From: Colwellia sp.
Lineage (GTDB): Bacteria; Pseudomonadota; Gammaproteobacteria; Enterobacterales; Alteromonadaceae
Direction: 5' to 3'
Assembly (NCBI GenBank): GCA_013215655.1
Contig: JABSOX010000017.1
Span: 1 to 64,000, forward strand
DNA: 64,000 nucleotides
Made by a program: the position numbers and the translations under genes. The number at the start of each line of letters is the position of its first letter. The stretch's first letter is position 1. This document shows positions 36,951 through 44,960 of the stretch, piece after piece. A model generated the notes under the pieces. It did no database searches, was not told the DNA's origin, and worked only from the letters and a program-made list of their open reading frames with translations.

Positions 36951-37650
36951 CGTATATCTTGCTAGGTTTAAGTTCAAAGCTAGATAAACTCTTTGTAATG
37001 GATAAGTTTTGATACCAATTGTTAAAAACAAGTTCCAATGAATTTACTTCAAGTGTGCCAAAGTCATAATTTTTATATTTAGATAATACTCTCATAAGAT
37101 TATTGCTATTTCTAAATGGTGTTAGGCACCTAACCGCAGTTGTATGTGCTGTTGATATTTTATATCTTGAATCAATAGTTGTATCAAGTTTTGCTTTTTT
37201 AAAGCTTACTCGTAAAGAGTTTCTCAAGTGGTTTAACTGCTTTTCATCAGGAAAACCTTGGATCAAAATACAAGACGGTGACACTGTAATACCTTTATAT
37301 TTAACTTTAAATCCATCTATGTTTTTTAGTGTTTCTTTGAATATAGAGGAATAAGCTTCCACATCTATGTTTGATAGTTTAAAACCCGTTATACAGCTAA
37401 TTATTGATAGGATAGTCAAATGTAATTCATTTTTTGGATAGTAATATTGCTCCGGCTCAATAATTTTCAATTCATCTAGAAAGGTAGATATTTTATCTTC
37501 AACAGAATTATCAAAATATGATAAAACAGTAATTCCTCGTCTCAAATCCGTGGAGTCATTAATTAACGGATCAATTTCACACGTATTACATCTAAACTTA
37601 TCAATGGAATCTATCCACATTTGAGAATATAAACTTTTAAGATCTGACAT
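36946..37650 (-). CDS. 2H phosphoesterase-like protein (integron cassette)
   Basis: 234 aa with two H-x-T-x motifs placed as in 2H phosphoesterases: HLTI at 77-80 and HTTA at 169-172, in a two-lobed alpha/beta protein. Substrates of the family include cyclic phosphates on RNA and 2'-5' oligonucleotides or cyclic dinucleotides. Not closely similar to the chromosomal ThpR. A nucleotide-second-messenger or RNA-repair role is possible but unproven. Confidence 0.68.
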   Translation of the reverse strand: MSDLKSLYSQMWIDSIDKFRCNTCEIDPLINDSTDLRRGITVLSYFDNSVEDKISTFLDELKIIEPEQYYYPKNELHLTILSIISCITGFKLSNIDVEAYSSIFKETLKNIDGFKVKYKGITVSPSCILIQGFPDEKQLNHLRNSLRVSFKKAKLDTTIDSRYKISTAHTTAVRCLTPFRNSNNLMRVLSKYKNYDFGTLEVNSLELVFNNWYQNLSITKSLSSFELKPSKIYV

Positions 37651-37672
37651 GCTCGAAACTTTGCCTATACGT

Positions 37673-37768
37673 ATAACGCCCTAATAATGGGCAAACAATT
37701 GTTGACTAAAATGTTGAGGAACGAAAACAGCCAACTGTTTTTTGTCTCTATTAATTAGCTTGTAAGCT
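37673..37768 (-). repeat. integron attC site 5
   Basis: ATAACGCCCTAATAATGGGC start, GTTGACTAAAATGTTGAGGAACG core, AGCCAACTG arm and GCTTGTAAGCT end. Minus orientation. Confidence 0.88.
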
Positions 37769-37773
37769 ATACC

Positions 37774-38127
37774 CTACACCGATATAGAATCAAATTTAAC
37801 AAACAACGAGCCAATTGAAAACAGAATAAACCCAGGAATAGCATGAACCAAAACAATTGGATATTGAGCTATAACAGACTTAGTTGGAACAAAAAAATGA
37901 GGATCGAACTTTTGAATGAATTTATAGACAGGCTTGACGGCTGGCTTAAACCAGTTTTGAAAATAATAACCAAATACTGCAATTGCTTGGACTTCCAATA
38001 GTAAAACAAAAAATTCCAAACCAATACCATCCAATAATACAGCAAAAGCCACAAACTCTGGCTCAAGTAACAAAAAGATAACCAATAGAAAGCTAGATAT
38101 TTTCCATGACGATTTCTTCAAATTCAT
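37774..38127 (-). CDS. small membrane protein (integron cassette)
   Basis: 117 aa with about three hydrophobic stretches (ISSFLLVIFLLL, FFVLLLEVQAIAVFGYYF and FILFSIGSLFVKF) and a polar middle containing KPVYKFIQKFDPHFFVP. No family recognised. Single cassette between attC sites 5 and 6. Confidence 0.58.
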   Translation of the reverse strand: MNLKKSSWKISSFLLVIFLLLEPEFVAFAVLLDGIGLEFFVLLLEVQAIAVFGYYFQNWFKPAVKPVYKFIQKFDPHFFVPTKSVIAQYPIVLVHAIPGFILFSIGSLFVKFDSISV

Positions 38128-38146
38128 ACTAATCCCTAAGGTATTG

Positions 38147-38243
38147 CTAACGCCTCAATAAGAGGCAAAAAATAGTTGGTTAAAATTAGCGACGCAGGAG
38201 CAAAACCAACTGTTTTTTGTCCTGCTTAATTGACTTGTTAGCT
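38147..38243 (-). repeat. integron attC site 6
   Basis: CTAACGCCTCAATAAGAGGC start, TAGTTGGTTAAAATTAGCGACGCAGGAGC core, AACCAACTG arm and GACTTGTTAGC end. Minus orientation. Confidence 0.9.
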
Positions 38244-38248
38244 CTCGT

Positions 38249-38878
38249 TTACCTCTGGGTTGAAATTGCCAAAACGCCACCCGCGCTGATAAATGCAGAG
38301 CCAAACACTTTCCCAAGAATACTACCTGATACATATTTTTTAGTACCCGCTTTTAAGTTTTGACTCAAAAGGGAATATGAAAGCAAACATAAAAATGAGC
38401 AAGTCATAAGAGTGACAACCAAAATTAGAAACTGAGGTAATAAGGGGTCAGAGACAACAATAAACTGCGGAAAAAGTGCAGAAGTAAATATTATTGCCTT
38501 AGGATTAGTTAAAGATATCATTAATCCTTGTGTATAAAGCCTCCAAGTATTAAATGGTACTTTTTTCTCATCATTAATATCATTTAACTGTACACCACTG
38601 CGCCAAATTTTAATTCCCATATACAAAAGATAGAGTGCCCCAATTATTTTAACTACGGTAAAAGCTGTAGAAGAAACCATTACCAATGCGCTCAACCCCA
38701 ATATGGAACATGCGGACATAGTGAATAGACCTGTGACATTTCCTGCCACTGTAATAAGAGAGCGTAACGTTCCAAATTGTAGACTGTGCGTTGATACTAA
38801 CAATATTGCAGGACCAGGAATTGCTGCTGCGATAAAAGCAATTGAACAAAATGCTAGCCAAGTTTCGAAGTGCATCAT
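38249..38878 (-). CDS. LysE/RhtB family amino-acid exporter (integron cassette)
   Basis: 209 aa, about six membrane helices. It has the family N-terminus with IPGPAILLVSTHSLQFGTLRSL, and later GIKIWRSG and LISLTNPKAIIFTSALFPQFI, the RhtB/LysE signature. Proton-driven export of amino acids or analogues such as homoserine; substrate not predictable. The largest single-gene cassette recognisable as an ordinary metabolic gene. Confidence 0.85.
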   Translation of the reverse strand: MMHFETWLAFCSIAFIAAAIPGPAILLVSTHSLQFGTLRSLITVAGNVTGLFTMSACSILGLSALVMVSSTAFTVVKIIGALYLLYMGIKIWRSGVQLNDINDEKKVPFNTWRLYTQGLMISLTNPKAIIFTSALFPQFIVVSDPLLPQFLILVVTLMTCSFLCLLSYSLLSQNLKAGTKKYVSGSILGKVFGSAFISAGGVLAISTQR

Positions 38879-38894
38879 AATTCCTTGTTGAGAG

Positions 38895-38992
38895 CTAACG
38901 CCACGCTAAGCGGCAAAAAATTGTTGGCTAAAATTAGCGAGGAACGAGCAAAAGCCAACTATTTTTTGTCCGTTCTTCAGCGCCTTGTTAGG
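38895..38992 (-). repeat. integron attC site 7
   Basis: CTAACGCCACGCTAAGCGGC start, TTGTTGGCTAAAATTAGCGAGGAACG core, AAGCCAACT arm and GCCTTGTTAGG end. It supplies the stop codon of the upstream cassette gene. Confidence 0.9.
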
Positions 38993-39272
38993 TGTTTATA
39001 CTATATAGATAAGATCCAAACGCAACAGGAAGCAACATAGGAATTAGAGCTAGCATTATGAAATCTGAATATATTCCATGCTTAAACGCGTCTATGCCTT
39101 TATAAATTGAATAAGCAGCAACGGCTAAAAAGAATATGGAGATATAAAACTCATAACTAGTAAAGTCTTGGGTGCCAATATATAAAAGAAGAGGGCCAAA
39201 AGTCGAGCCTATCCAAATATGTGGAACCATAGCTACAGGAATCCTTCGTTTGTAACTTGTATTGATACTCAC
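38988..39272 (-). CDS. small membrane protein (integron cassette)
   Basis: 94 aa, three hydrophobic segments (HIWIGSTFGPLLLYIG, FYISIFFLAVAAYSIYKG and FIMLALIPMLLPVAFGSYLY). The stop TAA lies inside attC 7. The start is 10 bp from the attC 8 boundary. No family recognised. Confidence 0.6.
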   Translation of the reverse strand: MSINTSYKRRIPVAMVPHIWIGSTFGPLLLYIGTQDFTSYEFYISIFFLAVAAYSIYKGIDAFKHGIYSDFIMLALIPMLLPVAFGSYLYSINT

Positions 39273-39280
39273 TTAAACAC

Positions 39281-39377
39281 CTAACGCCCCTGTTAAGCGG
39301 CTAATAATAGCTGGTTAAAATGTGTGAGGAACGAACAACAACCAGCTGTAATTTGTCCGTTTGAACGCCTTGTTAGC
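39281..39377 (-). repeat. integron attC site 8
   Basis: CTAACGCCCCTGTTAAGCGGC start, TAGCTGGTTAAAATGTGTGAGGAACG core, ACCAGCTG arm and GCCTTGTTAGC end. Compensatory changes (CTGGTT against ACCAG) keep the hairpin, evidence that the fold is under selection. Confidence 0.9.
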
Positions 39378-39401
39378 AGTACATTGCCACCAAACCATAC
39401 G

Positions 39402-39662
39402 TTACTTTAAATATTTATCATCTGCTACCGAGCCACGACTAAATAGCATTAAGAGAATTTTTGGCATATAACCAGCGATAGCAACGTAAGAAAAAGAAAC
39501 TGCACCAATTAACATACCTATAACCAGTTCCCAGTTTTGATATTCTCCTGAACCATTTTCGAGAACTGATACTAAACTAGAACCGCAAACTAGCCACATT
39601 AGTAAAGCAATGATAAAAGAAAGTACTCTAAATAGTGGACGAGCTTCGTTAGTTTTCATCAA
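39402..39662 (-). CDS. small membrane protein (first cassette in reading order)
   Basis: 86 aa with two clear helices (LFRVLSFIIALLMWLVCGSSL and LVIGMLIGAVSFSYVAIAGYM). No family recognised. It begins 15 bp from a truncated attC-like end at 39677, so it is the cassette nearest to where attI and the integrase would be. Confidence 0.58.
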   Translation of the reverse strand: MMKTNEARPLFRVLSFIIALLMWLVCGSSLVSVLENGSGEYQNWELVIGMLIGAVSFSYVAIAGYMPKILLMLFSRGSVADDKYLK

Positions 39663-39676
39663 ACTCCCTGTACTGC

Positions 39677-39725
39677 TAACAGCTTTTTATGAGGCAAAGT
39701 GCCCGCTTTCACCGTAGACGGACAA
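39677..39725 (-). repeat. truncated attC or attI-proximal remnant
   Basis: GCTAACAGC at 39675-39683 followed by ATGAGGCAAA recalls the TAACGCC...AGAGGCAAA ends of the other sites, but the arm pair and the CTTGTTAG end are missing. Confidence 0.5.
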
Positions 39726-40374
39726 CCAACCTAAAAATTATTAATGGAAATACAATAGCGTGTTAATACTTCTACATCAATAAGTTACCAATATTCAACT
39801 GATATTCCACGTTTAAAGGAGGCTATTTACCCCCTTTCAACTGTGGAAAGAAGGCATTTCACCAAACTGTGTATCGATACTTCTAAAATTTACATGAGGA
39901 AATATATGGCAAATAATTTATGGCTAATGTCAACTTTGGCGCCAAGAAGCCCTTAACAAAAGAGCTGCTTCATTTGGAATTCACCAATTTTTTGAAATGA
40001 GATATTAAGGGCAGAAACCACCACAAAGCGGACTAAATTCATGAGTGAAAATCATCCCTCCTAATGATCACTTTGATACGATAGCTGACGTTTCACTATT
40101 TCGTTTTTATGACTTCTTGGTGCGCATTGGAGACATCAGCGTAAAAAATTTATCAATACTTTTTCTAATGAATTATCGGTGTCATATTGCTGAGAGGTCT
40201 CCATAACAAGCTGTTATATGCACTTAATAAGTTGATTATCACCGTCAGAAAAAAATCATCTAAAAGTCATAAGGACGTCAGGTATTTTGAAGCCGGTTTG
40301 GTTAAATTGACCGCTTGTTCAATCACATTTAAGCGAAGTTAACTAATTCGTTGATTTCAAATAAGGAAAAAGTC
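39726..40374. other. non-coding stretch where the integrase would be expected
   Basis: About 650 bp with no ORF of size, no tyrosine-recombinase motif and no recognisable promoter. It contains TAACAAGCTGTTATATGC at 40204-40221, in which an attC-type left end and right end are directly joined. The remainder looks like neutral AT-rich sequence. Confidence 0.5.
40204..40221 (+). repeat. possible minimal attC/cassette junction
   Basis: TAACAAG followed by CTGTTATATGC reads like the R'' and R' ends of an attC with the stem deleted. It could be the upstream boundary of the + strand hydrolase cassette. Confidence 0.35.
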
Positions 40375-42405
40375 ATGAAGCATATTTGTACTTCAATTAC
40401 TCTGCTGTTTTCTGTACTAGCTATTAGTAGCTTTGCCACCCAAAGTGCCGTAGAAGATAAAATGCTCGCACCGGAGGCAACAGCCACCGAGGCCAAGCTC
40501 TCATTCAGGGATATTCCTGAGCTCAAAGAAGCCTTTATCGATGCAGCACCAACCGATAGGAAAGACGAACTTATCGTTGGAGAATTAGGCATTGATGGTG
40601 GCAATAAAGACATGATTACTAAGCTGGCACTGGAGATTGCCGACAAGAAACATGGTAATTTCGACAGCCTGCTCATCGCCCACAAGGGCAAGCTCCTCTT
40701 TGAATCCTACTATTTACGCGGTCGCATCAACCTGCCCCATCCCCAGGCGTCAGCGACTAAAGTCTACCTCAGCATGGCGATTGGTCGAGCTATCCAGTTG
40801 GGTTATCTGACTATGGCTGATTTAGACAAGCCAGTGGTAAGCTTTCTCAAAAGCCTCGATCCAGCAAAATTTGTCGAAGGTACAGAAAAAATCACACTGC
40901 ATCAAGCAATGACCATGCGCTCGGGGCTTCGCATCAGTAGAGATAAAATTAGAGAGCTTAGGGAAAATCCAGCTCCGTTAAAGGGGCAAGGCCAAGTTCA
41001 GGCCTATCTCGAGCATAGTGCGCCTATTACCTTAGAGTCTCAGAGCTTTTTATATCAATTCACCGATCCAACAATGGTGATGCAAGTCCTCGACGCCGTC
41101 GTACCGGGCACCGCCAAAGACTTTATTAAAAATGAACTTCTCGACAAAATGGGCATCACGACTTATGGCTGGCCGACTGCCGTTAGCGGCCTGCCATCAG
41201 CTGGTGGCACGAGTATAACATCGCGTGCTATGGTCAAATTTGGCACCTTGGTCATGAACAAAGGCAAATGGAATGGCGAACAGTTGATTCCTGAAGCCTT
41301 TATCGTCAAAGCAACCAGTAAAATTGCCCAATCCAGGACTGATGAAAACTTCGCGGATATCCCCGATGTCTCCGGCACTGCTTACGGCTATTTCTTCTGG
41401 CAGGCCGATATGTCCACAAGGGGCAAAAGCTACTTGAGCCAAGCGGCACGAGGCGGCGGCGGGCAATATATCATTGTGATCGAAGAGCTTGATCTGGTTG
41501 TAGTGGTCACTGCCCATGACAGAGATAATAATACCTCATCACTGACAGCAACAAGAATTCTGCCGGCTTTTATTCAAAATTCTATTACAACAATGAATGA
41601 AATAAGTAATAGCCAAGATAAATCCCCAATCATCGAAGGCCCTTATATAGGGCAAAAGCCTCCAGGTTTAACTCCCGAAGTTTTCGCTCCTGGTATTGTT
41701 TCGACAGAGCATCATGAGTGGGGCCCTTTCTTCACACCCGACATGAAAGAGTTCTACTTTAGTAGGAGAAACAACAAAAGTGGAAAAGATTCGCATTTGG
41801 TTTTTAAATTCGAGAATAATCGATGGCACGAGTCAGAAGCGGAACACGGGGTGAGCGGGGAGATCTCTCCTGATGGTAAAACTATGTTTTATACAAACCA
41901 ATATAGGGAGCGAACCGATGATGGATGGTCAGAGTTAAAAAGTCTTGGCTCTGCGTTTGAAGACATCGACATCATGCGCCTTACGAGTTCGTTCAAAGGC
42001 ACTTATGTTTTTGATGATGGATATAAAGATGGAAAGGCTAAAATTCGATATTCTCGACTGATAAATGGTGAACGTGAAGCCCCGAAGCCACTTAGTAAAG
42101 AGATAAATACCGGAACACCGAACGTCCACCCCTTCATTGCACCTGATGAGTCCTATATTTTGTGGGATAGTAAAAGAGATGATGGCTATGGTGGTCTTGA
42201 TATGTACGTTAGTTTTCGGCAGGAAGACGGTACTTGGGGTGCTGCCATTAACTTCGGAGATAAGATAAACACAAGTACCTCACAAGGAGGAGGATACGTA
42301 ACGCCAGATGGAAAATATCTTTTCTTTAATGGCCCTGCTAGCACAGGAAAAGGAGATGTATTCTGGGTGGATGCGCAAATTATTGAGACACTTAGGCCCA
42401 AATGA
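40375..42405 (+). CDS. serine hydrolase (beta-lactamase-like) fused to a PD40 propeller
   Basis: 676 aa. Start ATG 40375 with AAGGAAAA upstream; a signal peptide (ITLLFSVLAISSFA) follows. Residues about 80-400 are a class C beta-lactamase/esterase-type domain: catalytic SATK (Ser-x-x-Lys), and a GGGGQY turn near the third motif. Residues about 430-676 are WD40-like/TolB-type blades (GEISPDGKTMFYT, PDESYILWDS, YVTPDGKYLFFNG). Such hydrolases are usually esterases or peptidases rather than true beta-lactamases. Its GC is visibly higher than neighbouring genes and an attC follows the stop, so it is a cassette. Confidence 0.85.
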   Translation: MKHICTSITLLFSVLAISSFATQSAVEDKMLAPEATATEAKLSFRDIPELKEAFIDAAPTDRKDELIVGELGIDGGNKDMITKLALEIADKKHGNFDSLLIAHKGKLLFESYYLRGRINLPHPQASATKVYLSMAIGRAIQLGYLTMADLDKPVVSFLKSLDPAKFVEGTEKITLHQAMTMRSGLRISRDKIRELRENPAPLKGQGQVQAYLEHSAPITLESQSFLYQFTDPTMVMQVLDAVVPGTAKDFIKNELLDKMGITTYGWPTAVSGLPSAGGTSITSRAMVKFGTLVMNKGKWNGEQLIPEAFIVKATSKIAQSRTDENFADIPDVSGTAYGYFFWQADMSTRGKSYLSQAARGGGGQYIIVIEELDLVVVVTAHDRDNNTSSLTATRILPAFIQNSITTMNEISNSQDKSPIIEGPYIGQKPPGLTPEVFAPGIVSTEHHEWGPFFTPDMKEFYFSRRNNKSGKDSHLVFKFENNRWHESEAEHGVSGEISPDGKTMFYTNQYRERTDDGWSELKSLGSAFEDIDIMRLTSSFKGTYVFDDGYKDGKAKIRYSRLINGEREAPKPLSKEINTGTPNVHPFIAPDESYILWDSKRDDGYGGLDMYVSFRQEDGTWGAAINFGDKINTSTSQGGGYVTPDGKYLFFNGPASTGKGDVFWVDAQIIETLRPK

Positions 42406-42412
42406 TGAATCA

Positions 42413-42470
42413 TATAACAATCGCAGCAAGAGCGACGCCGCAAGGCGGCGCGCCTTCTGCGGACGTTATC
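42413..42470 (+). repeat. short attC site in + orientation
   Basis: ATAACAATCGCAG ... CTGCGGACGTTATC: TAAC/GTTA ends, CGCAG/CTGCG inner boxes and a GACGCCGC-AA-GGCGGCGC central hairpin within about 56 bp, ten bases after the hydrolase stop. This is the layout of a compact 59-base-element attC, unlike the long sites of the minus array. Confidence 0.8.
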
Positions 42471-42726
42471 GATACAAAAACTTATCCGAATCAGCTTTCT
42501 CTCTTCTCATGCTAACTTCCGGTTTGTGGTAGTAGTTAGCCTTTCAAATTCAGGCAACCATGTCCGCTTATGGCTAGCTGCGGAAGGTATGTGTTGATAC
42601 CAAAAGTTTCTGCTTTACGCACAAAGTGATCATAAAAAAGGCCGTAAACTTCAGCCTTTTTTCATAATTTAAGTAAGATACTTATTACTCAGCACATGCT
42701 TCACGCACTCTCCTACATCTAGCCCA
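42471..42726. other. region between the + attC and the lactonase gene
   Basis: No gene. It holds a hairpin GCTAACT ... AGTTAGC at 42511-42540, a TCCGC ... GCGGA pair near 42561-42583 and the terminator at 42634. Confidence 0.5.
42634..42662. terminator. Rho-independent terminator
   Basis: AAAAAAGGC, 11-base loop, GCCTTTTTT; it works in both directions and ends the lactonase-like operon from the right. Confidence 0.75.
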
Positions 42727-43578
42727 CTATTGATAATACTCAGGCGACAGTTTCATGCTTTTAAACGTTTCAAGATCATGTTGTATCCATAACTTAGCAT
42801 CAACATCAATCAGTGTTTGTTCAATATTATCTATCGATGACAAACTGTCCGCTTTATTGAAATTTAATGCAGGTATACGCTTATGTAAGCGATTTTTAGT
42901 AAAATGAAATAAATCACCACTTAACATGACCGAGCCCGTTCCAGCCAAATTAACCAATAATGTTTGATGACCCGGTGTATGTCCGCCAGCTGGATAAATA
43001 ACCACAGAGCCATCGTTAAAGATATCCTTTTTCCCATCTAGCCCAATGAAATTAGATTTATCAATTTCATTATACGTACTTGCATCAAAATAGAGTTTCT
43101 CCCCTTCCTTAGTAAAGGCAAGGTCAAGCTCCTGTTGCTGAATAAGCACTTTGGCGTTAACAAACAGATTGGTATTACCGGTATGGTCAAAGTGCAAATG
43201 AGAAAGCGCAACATAATCAATATCTTTTGCCTGTAAACCTAAATTGTTCAACTGCGAAGACAAGGTATGATTAACTTGTAAATGGAACATACCATCAGCA
43301 ATTTTTTTACCTTTTTTCATCGTCACCAAACGATCACTTAATCCTGTTTCCCATAATAAATTTCCTTTAGGATGCATAATTAAGTAACAAGCATTAGCTA
43401 GTGTTTTACTTTTACCGATATCAACGCCAGGTGAGAATAGTGATATATCTTTAACCGTGATCTCACCACAATCAAAGACATATAGCTTTAATGCCGGACT
43501 TTCTTTAACCGCACTCGAACAGTTTGATAAGAGTAAAACGCTGATCAGTGTTACTGTCACTTTAATTAGTTTTCTCAT
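42727..43578 (-). CDS. metallo-beta-lactamase-fold hydrolase, AHL-lactonase-like lipoprotein
   Basis: About 283 aa from ATG 43578, with AGGGTGAG upstream. Lipoprotein signal ending LLSNC. The zinc motif HLHFDH lies at residues 127-132 (His127, His129, Asp131, His132), with later ligands in GGHTPGHQT, SGDLFHF and IQHD. The sequence resembles the AttM/AiiB group of N-acyl homoserine lactonases. The substrate could be a quorum-sensing lactone or another ester; export to the envelope is atypical for those enzymes. Confidence 0.82.
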   Translation of the reverse strand: MRKLIKVTVTLISVLLLSNCSSAVKESPALKLYVFDCGEITVKDISLFSPGVDIGKSKTLANACYLIMHPKGNLLWETGLSDRLVTMKKGKKIADGMFHLQVNHTLSSQLNNLGLQAKDIDYVALSHLHFDHTGNTNLFVNAKVLIQQQELDLAFTKEGEKLYFDASTYNEIDKSNFIGLDGKKDIFNDGSVVIYPAGGHTPGHQTLLVNLAGTGSVMLSGDLFHFTKNRLHKRIPALNFNKADSLSSIDNIEQTLIDVDAKLWIQHDLETFKSMKLSPEYYQ

Positions 43579-43583
43579 TTTTC

Positions 43584-43862
43584 TCACCCTATTAAATGAA
43601 ACTGGCTATGTATTGCTTTTTCACGAATTGGAATAATATTTTGATATGCTTCGCTGTTATACCAAGATAATGCTTTTTCTTTACTTGGGAATTGAATAAC
43701 AAGTTTTATATCAAAGTTCTTTTCTCCATGTAAATTTTCAATAGGGCCTTTGGCAATAAATTCTCCTTGATAATTTATCAGTGTTTCTGCTGCCAAAGCA
43801 CTATATCTAGCAAGGTTTTCTTTATCTATTGGGGTTACATCAACAATAATTAGAGCGGTCAT
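43584..43862 (-). CDS. DUF1330 family protein
   Basis: 92 aa, a ferredoxin-like small protein with the family pattern LARYSALAAETLINYQGEFIAKG and FPSKEKALSWYNSEAYQNIIPIRE. It starts MTALIIVDVTP. Five bases separate its stop from the lactonase ATG, so the two are an operon. Function unknown. Confidence 0.85.
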   Translation of the reverse strand: MTALIIVDVTPIDKENLARYSALAAETLINYQGEFIAKGPIENLHGEKNFDIKLVIQFPSKEKALSWYNSEAYQNIIPIREKAIHSQFHLIG

Positions 43863-43954
43863 TTTTTACTTCCTTTAACAAATTAAGTTGACATAGTGTA
43901 GAAATAGAATAAAAATTTAACAATAACCACTATATAAACTGATTGTTTCGATAA

Positions 43955-44850
43955 ATGAACAATATTAAAAACCTATCATCCTTACTTATTTTTGCAGAAG
44001 TTGCTAAACAGCAGTCTTTTACACTTGCCGCTAAAAAATTATCGATGAGTAAATCTGCAGTTAGCCAACATATAAAAAGGCTTGAACAAAACACAGATCA
44101 GCATTTGTTATCAAGACATACTCGAGGTATGTCGCTAACCACAGCGGGGGAAAAATTACTAAGTCGTTGTGAGTTGCTAAAAGACCAAGTAGATCTTGCT
44201 TTTGAAGAGCTAACAAAGAATAAAGAAACCCCTTCAGGCATATTTGCTATCACTATTCCGCACGCTTTTGAAAAAGATATCGCGATACCTGCCTTAAGCC
44301 AACTTTGCCGAGAGTTTCCTAAACTTCAGCCTGAATTGCATGTATCTGATCAAATAAATGACCTAATTGAAAATAACCTTGATGTCGCTATTACCTGCGG
44401 AGAGTTGAAAGATAGTAACTATCGCGCATTGCCGATCGCTAATGTTAGAGAATTCTTTTGTGCAACACCGTCTTTCATTAATAAATATGGTGAATTGATA
44501 TTTTAAAAACTAATGTTATTGCGACCTCTTGGCAAAAAGACAGCTTAGAAATATATAAAAATAATGATCACTTAAATAAACAAGTAACACCAATAGAGTT
44601 CTACGCAAAGACAAATACCTTACCAAGTGCGCTTGAGATGGTCTGTCATGGTATGGGCATAGCATTATTGCCTGAACTGGTCATACAAACAGCAATTTCA
44701 AATGGAGAATTGATTAGAGTTCTCCCTGACTATCAAGGAAAGCTCTGGCCTTTTTATATGTTGCACCGTTTTCATGGCGAAAAGCCTTTACATGTCACTC
44801 GTTTTTATCAGCTGATAAAGCACTACTTTTCAAAGGTTAACAATCAATAA
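43955..44850 (+). pseudogene. LysR-family regulator, frameshifted
   Basis: A helix-turn-helix of the LysR type (FTLAAKKLSMSKSAVSQHIKRLE) starts at 43955, followed by an effector domain. The frame stops at 44506, but the next frame continues the family pattern from about 44495 (IDILKTNVIATSW ... ALEMVCHGMGIALLPE) to 44850. Joined, they give about 298 aa, normal LysR length, so one base was lost or gained near 44495. It is divergent from the DUF1330-lactonase operon and was probably its regulator. Sequencing error is possible. Confidence 0.85.
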
Positions 44851-44960
44851 AGTGTTCAGTGATGTTTTGCAATTACTTGTTACATTTAATTTAAAATTTT
44901 TACATGCTGTCATGGTCTATTAATAAAAATAAAACATCAAAATAATGAATGGAATTGCAG

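Noticed and set aside
40329-40691. 120-codon minus-strand ORF with Ser-rich sequence
   Set aside because: Overlaps the start of the serine hydrolase gene, whose signal peptide and ribosome-binding site are clear.
40375-42405. True class C beta-lactamase
   Set aside because: The Ser-x-x-Lys motif is present, but the Tyr-x-Asn motif is not clear and a propeller domain is attached; an esterase or peptidase-like role is more likely.
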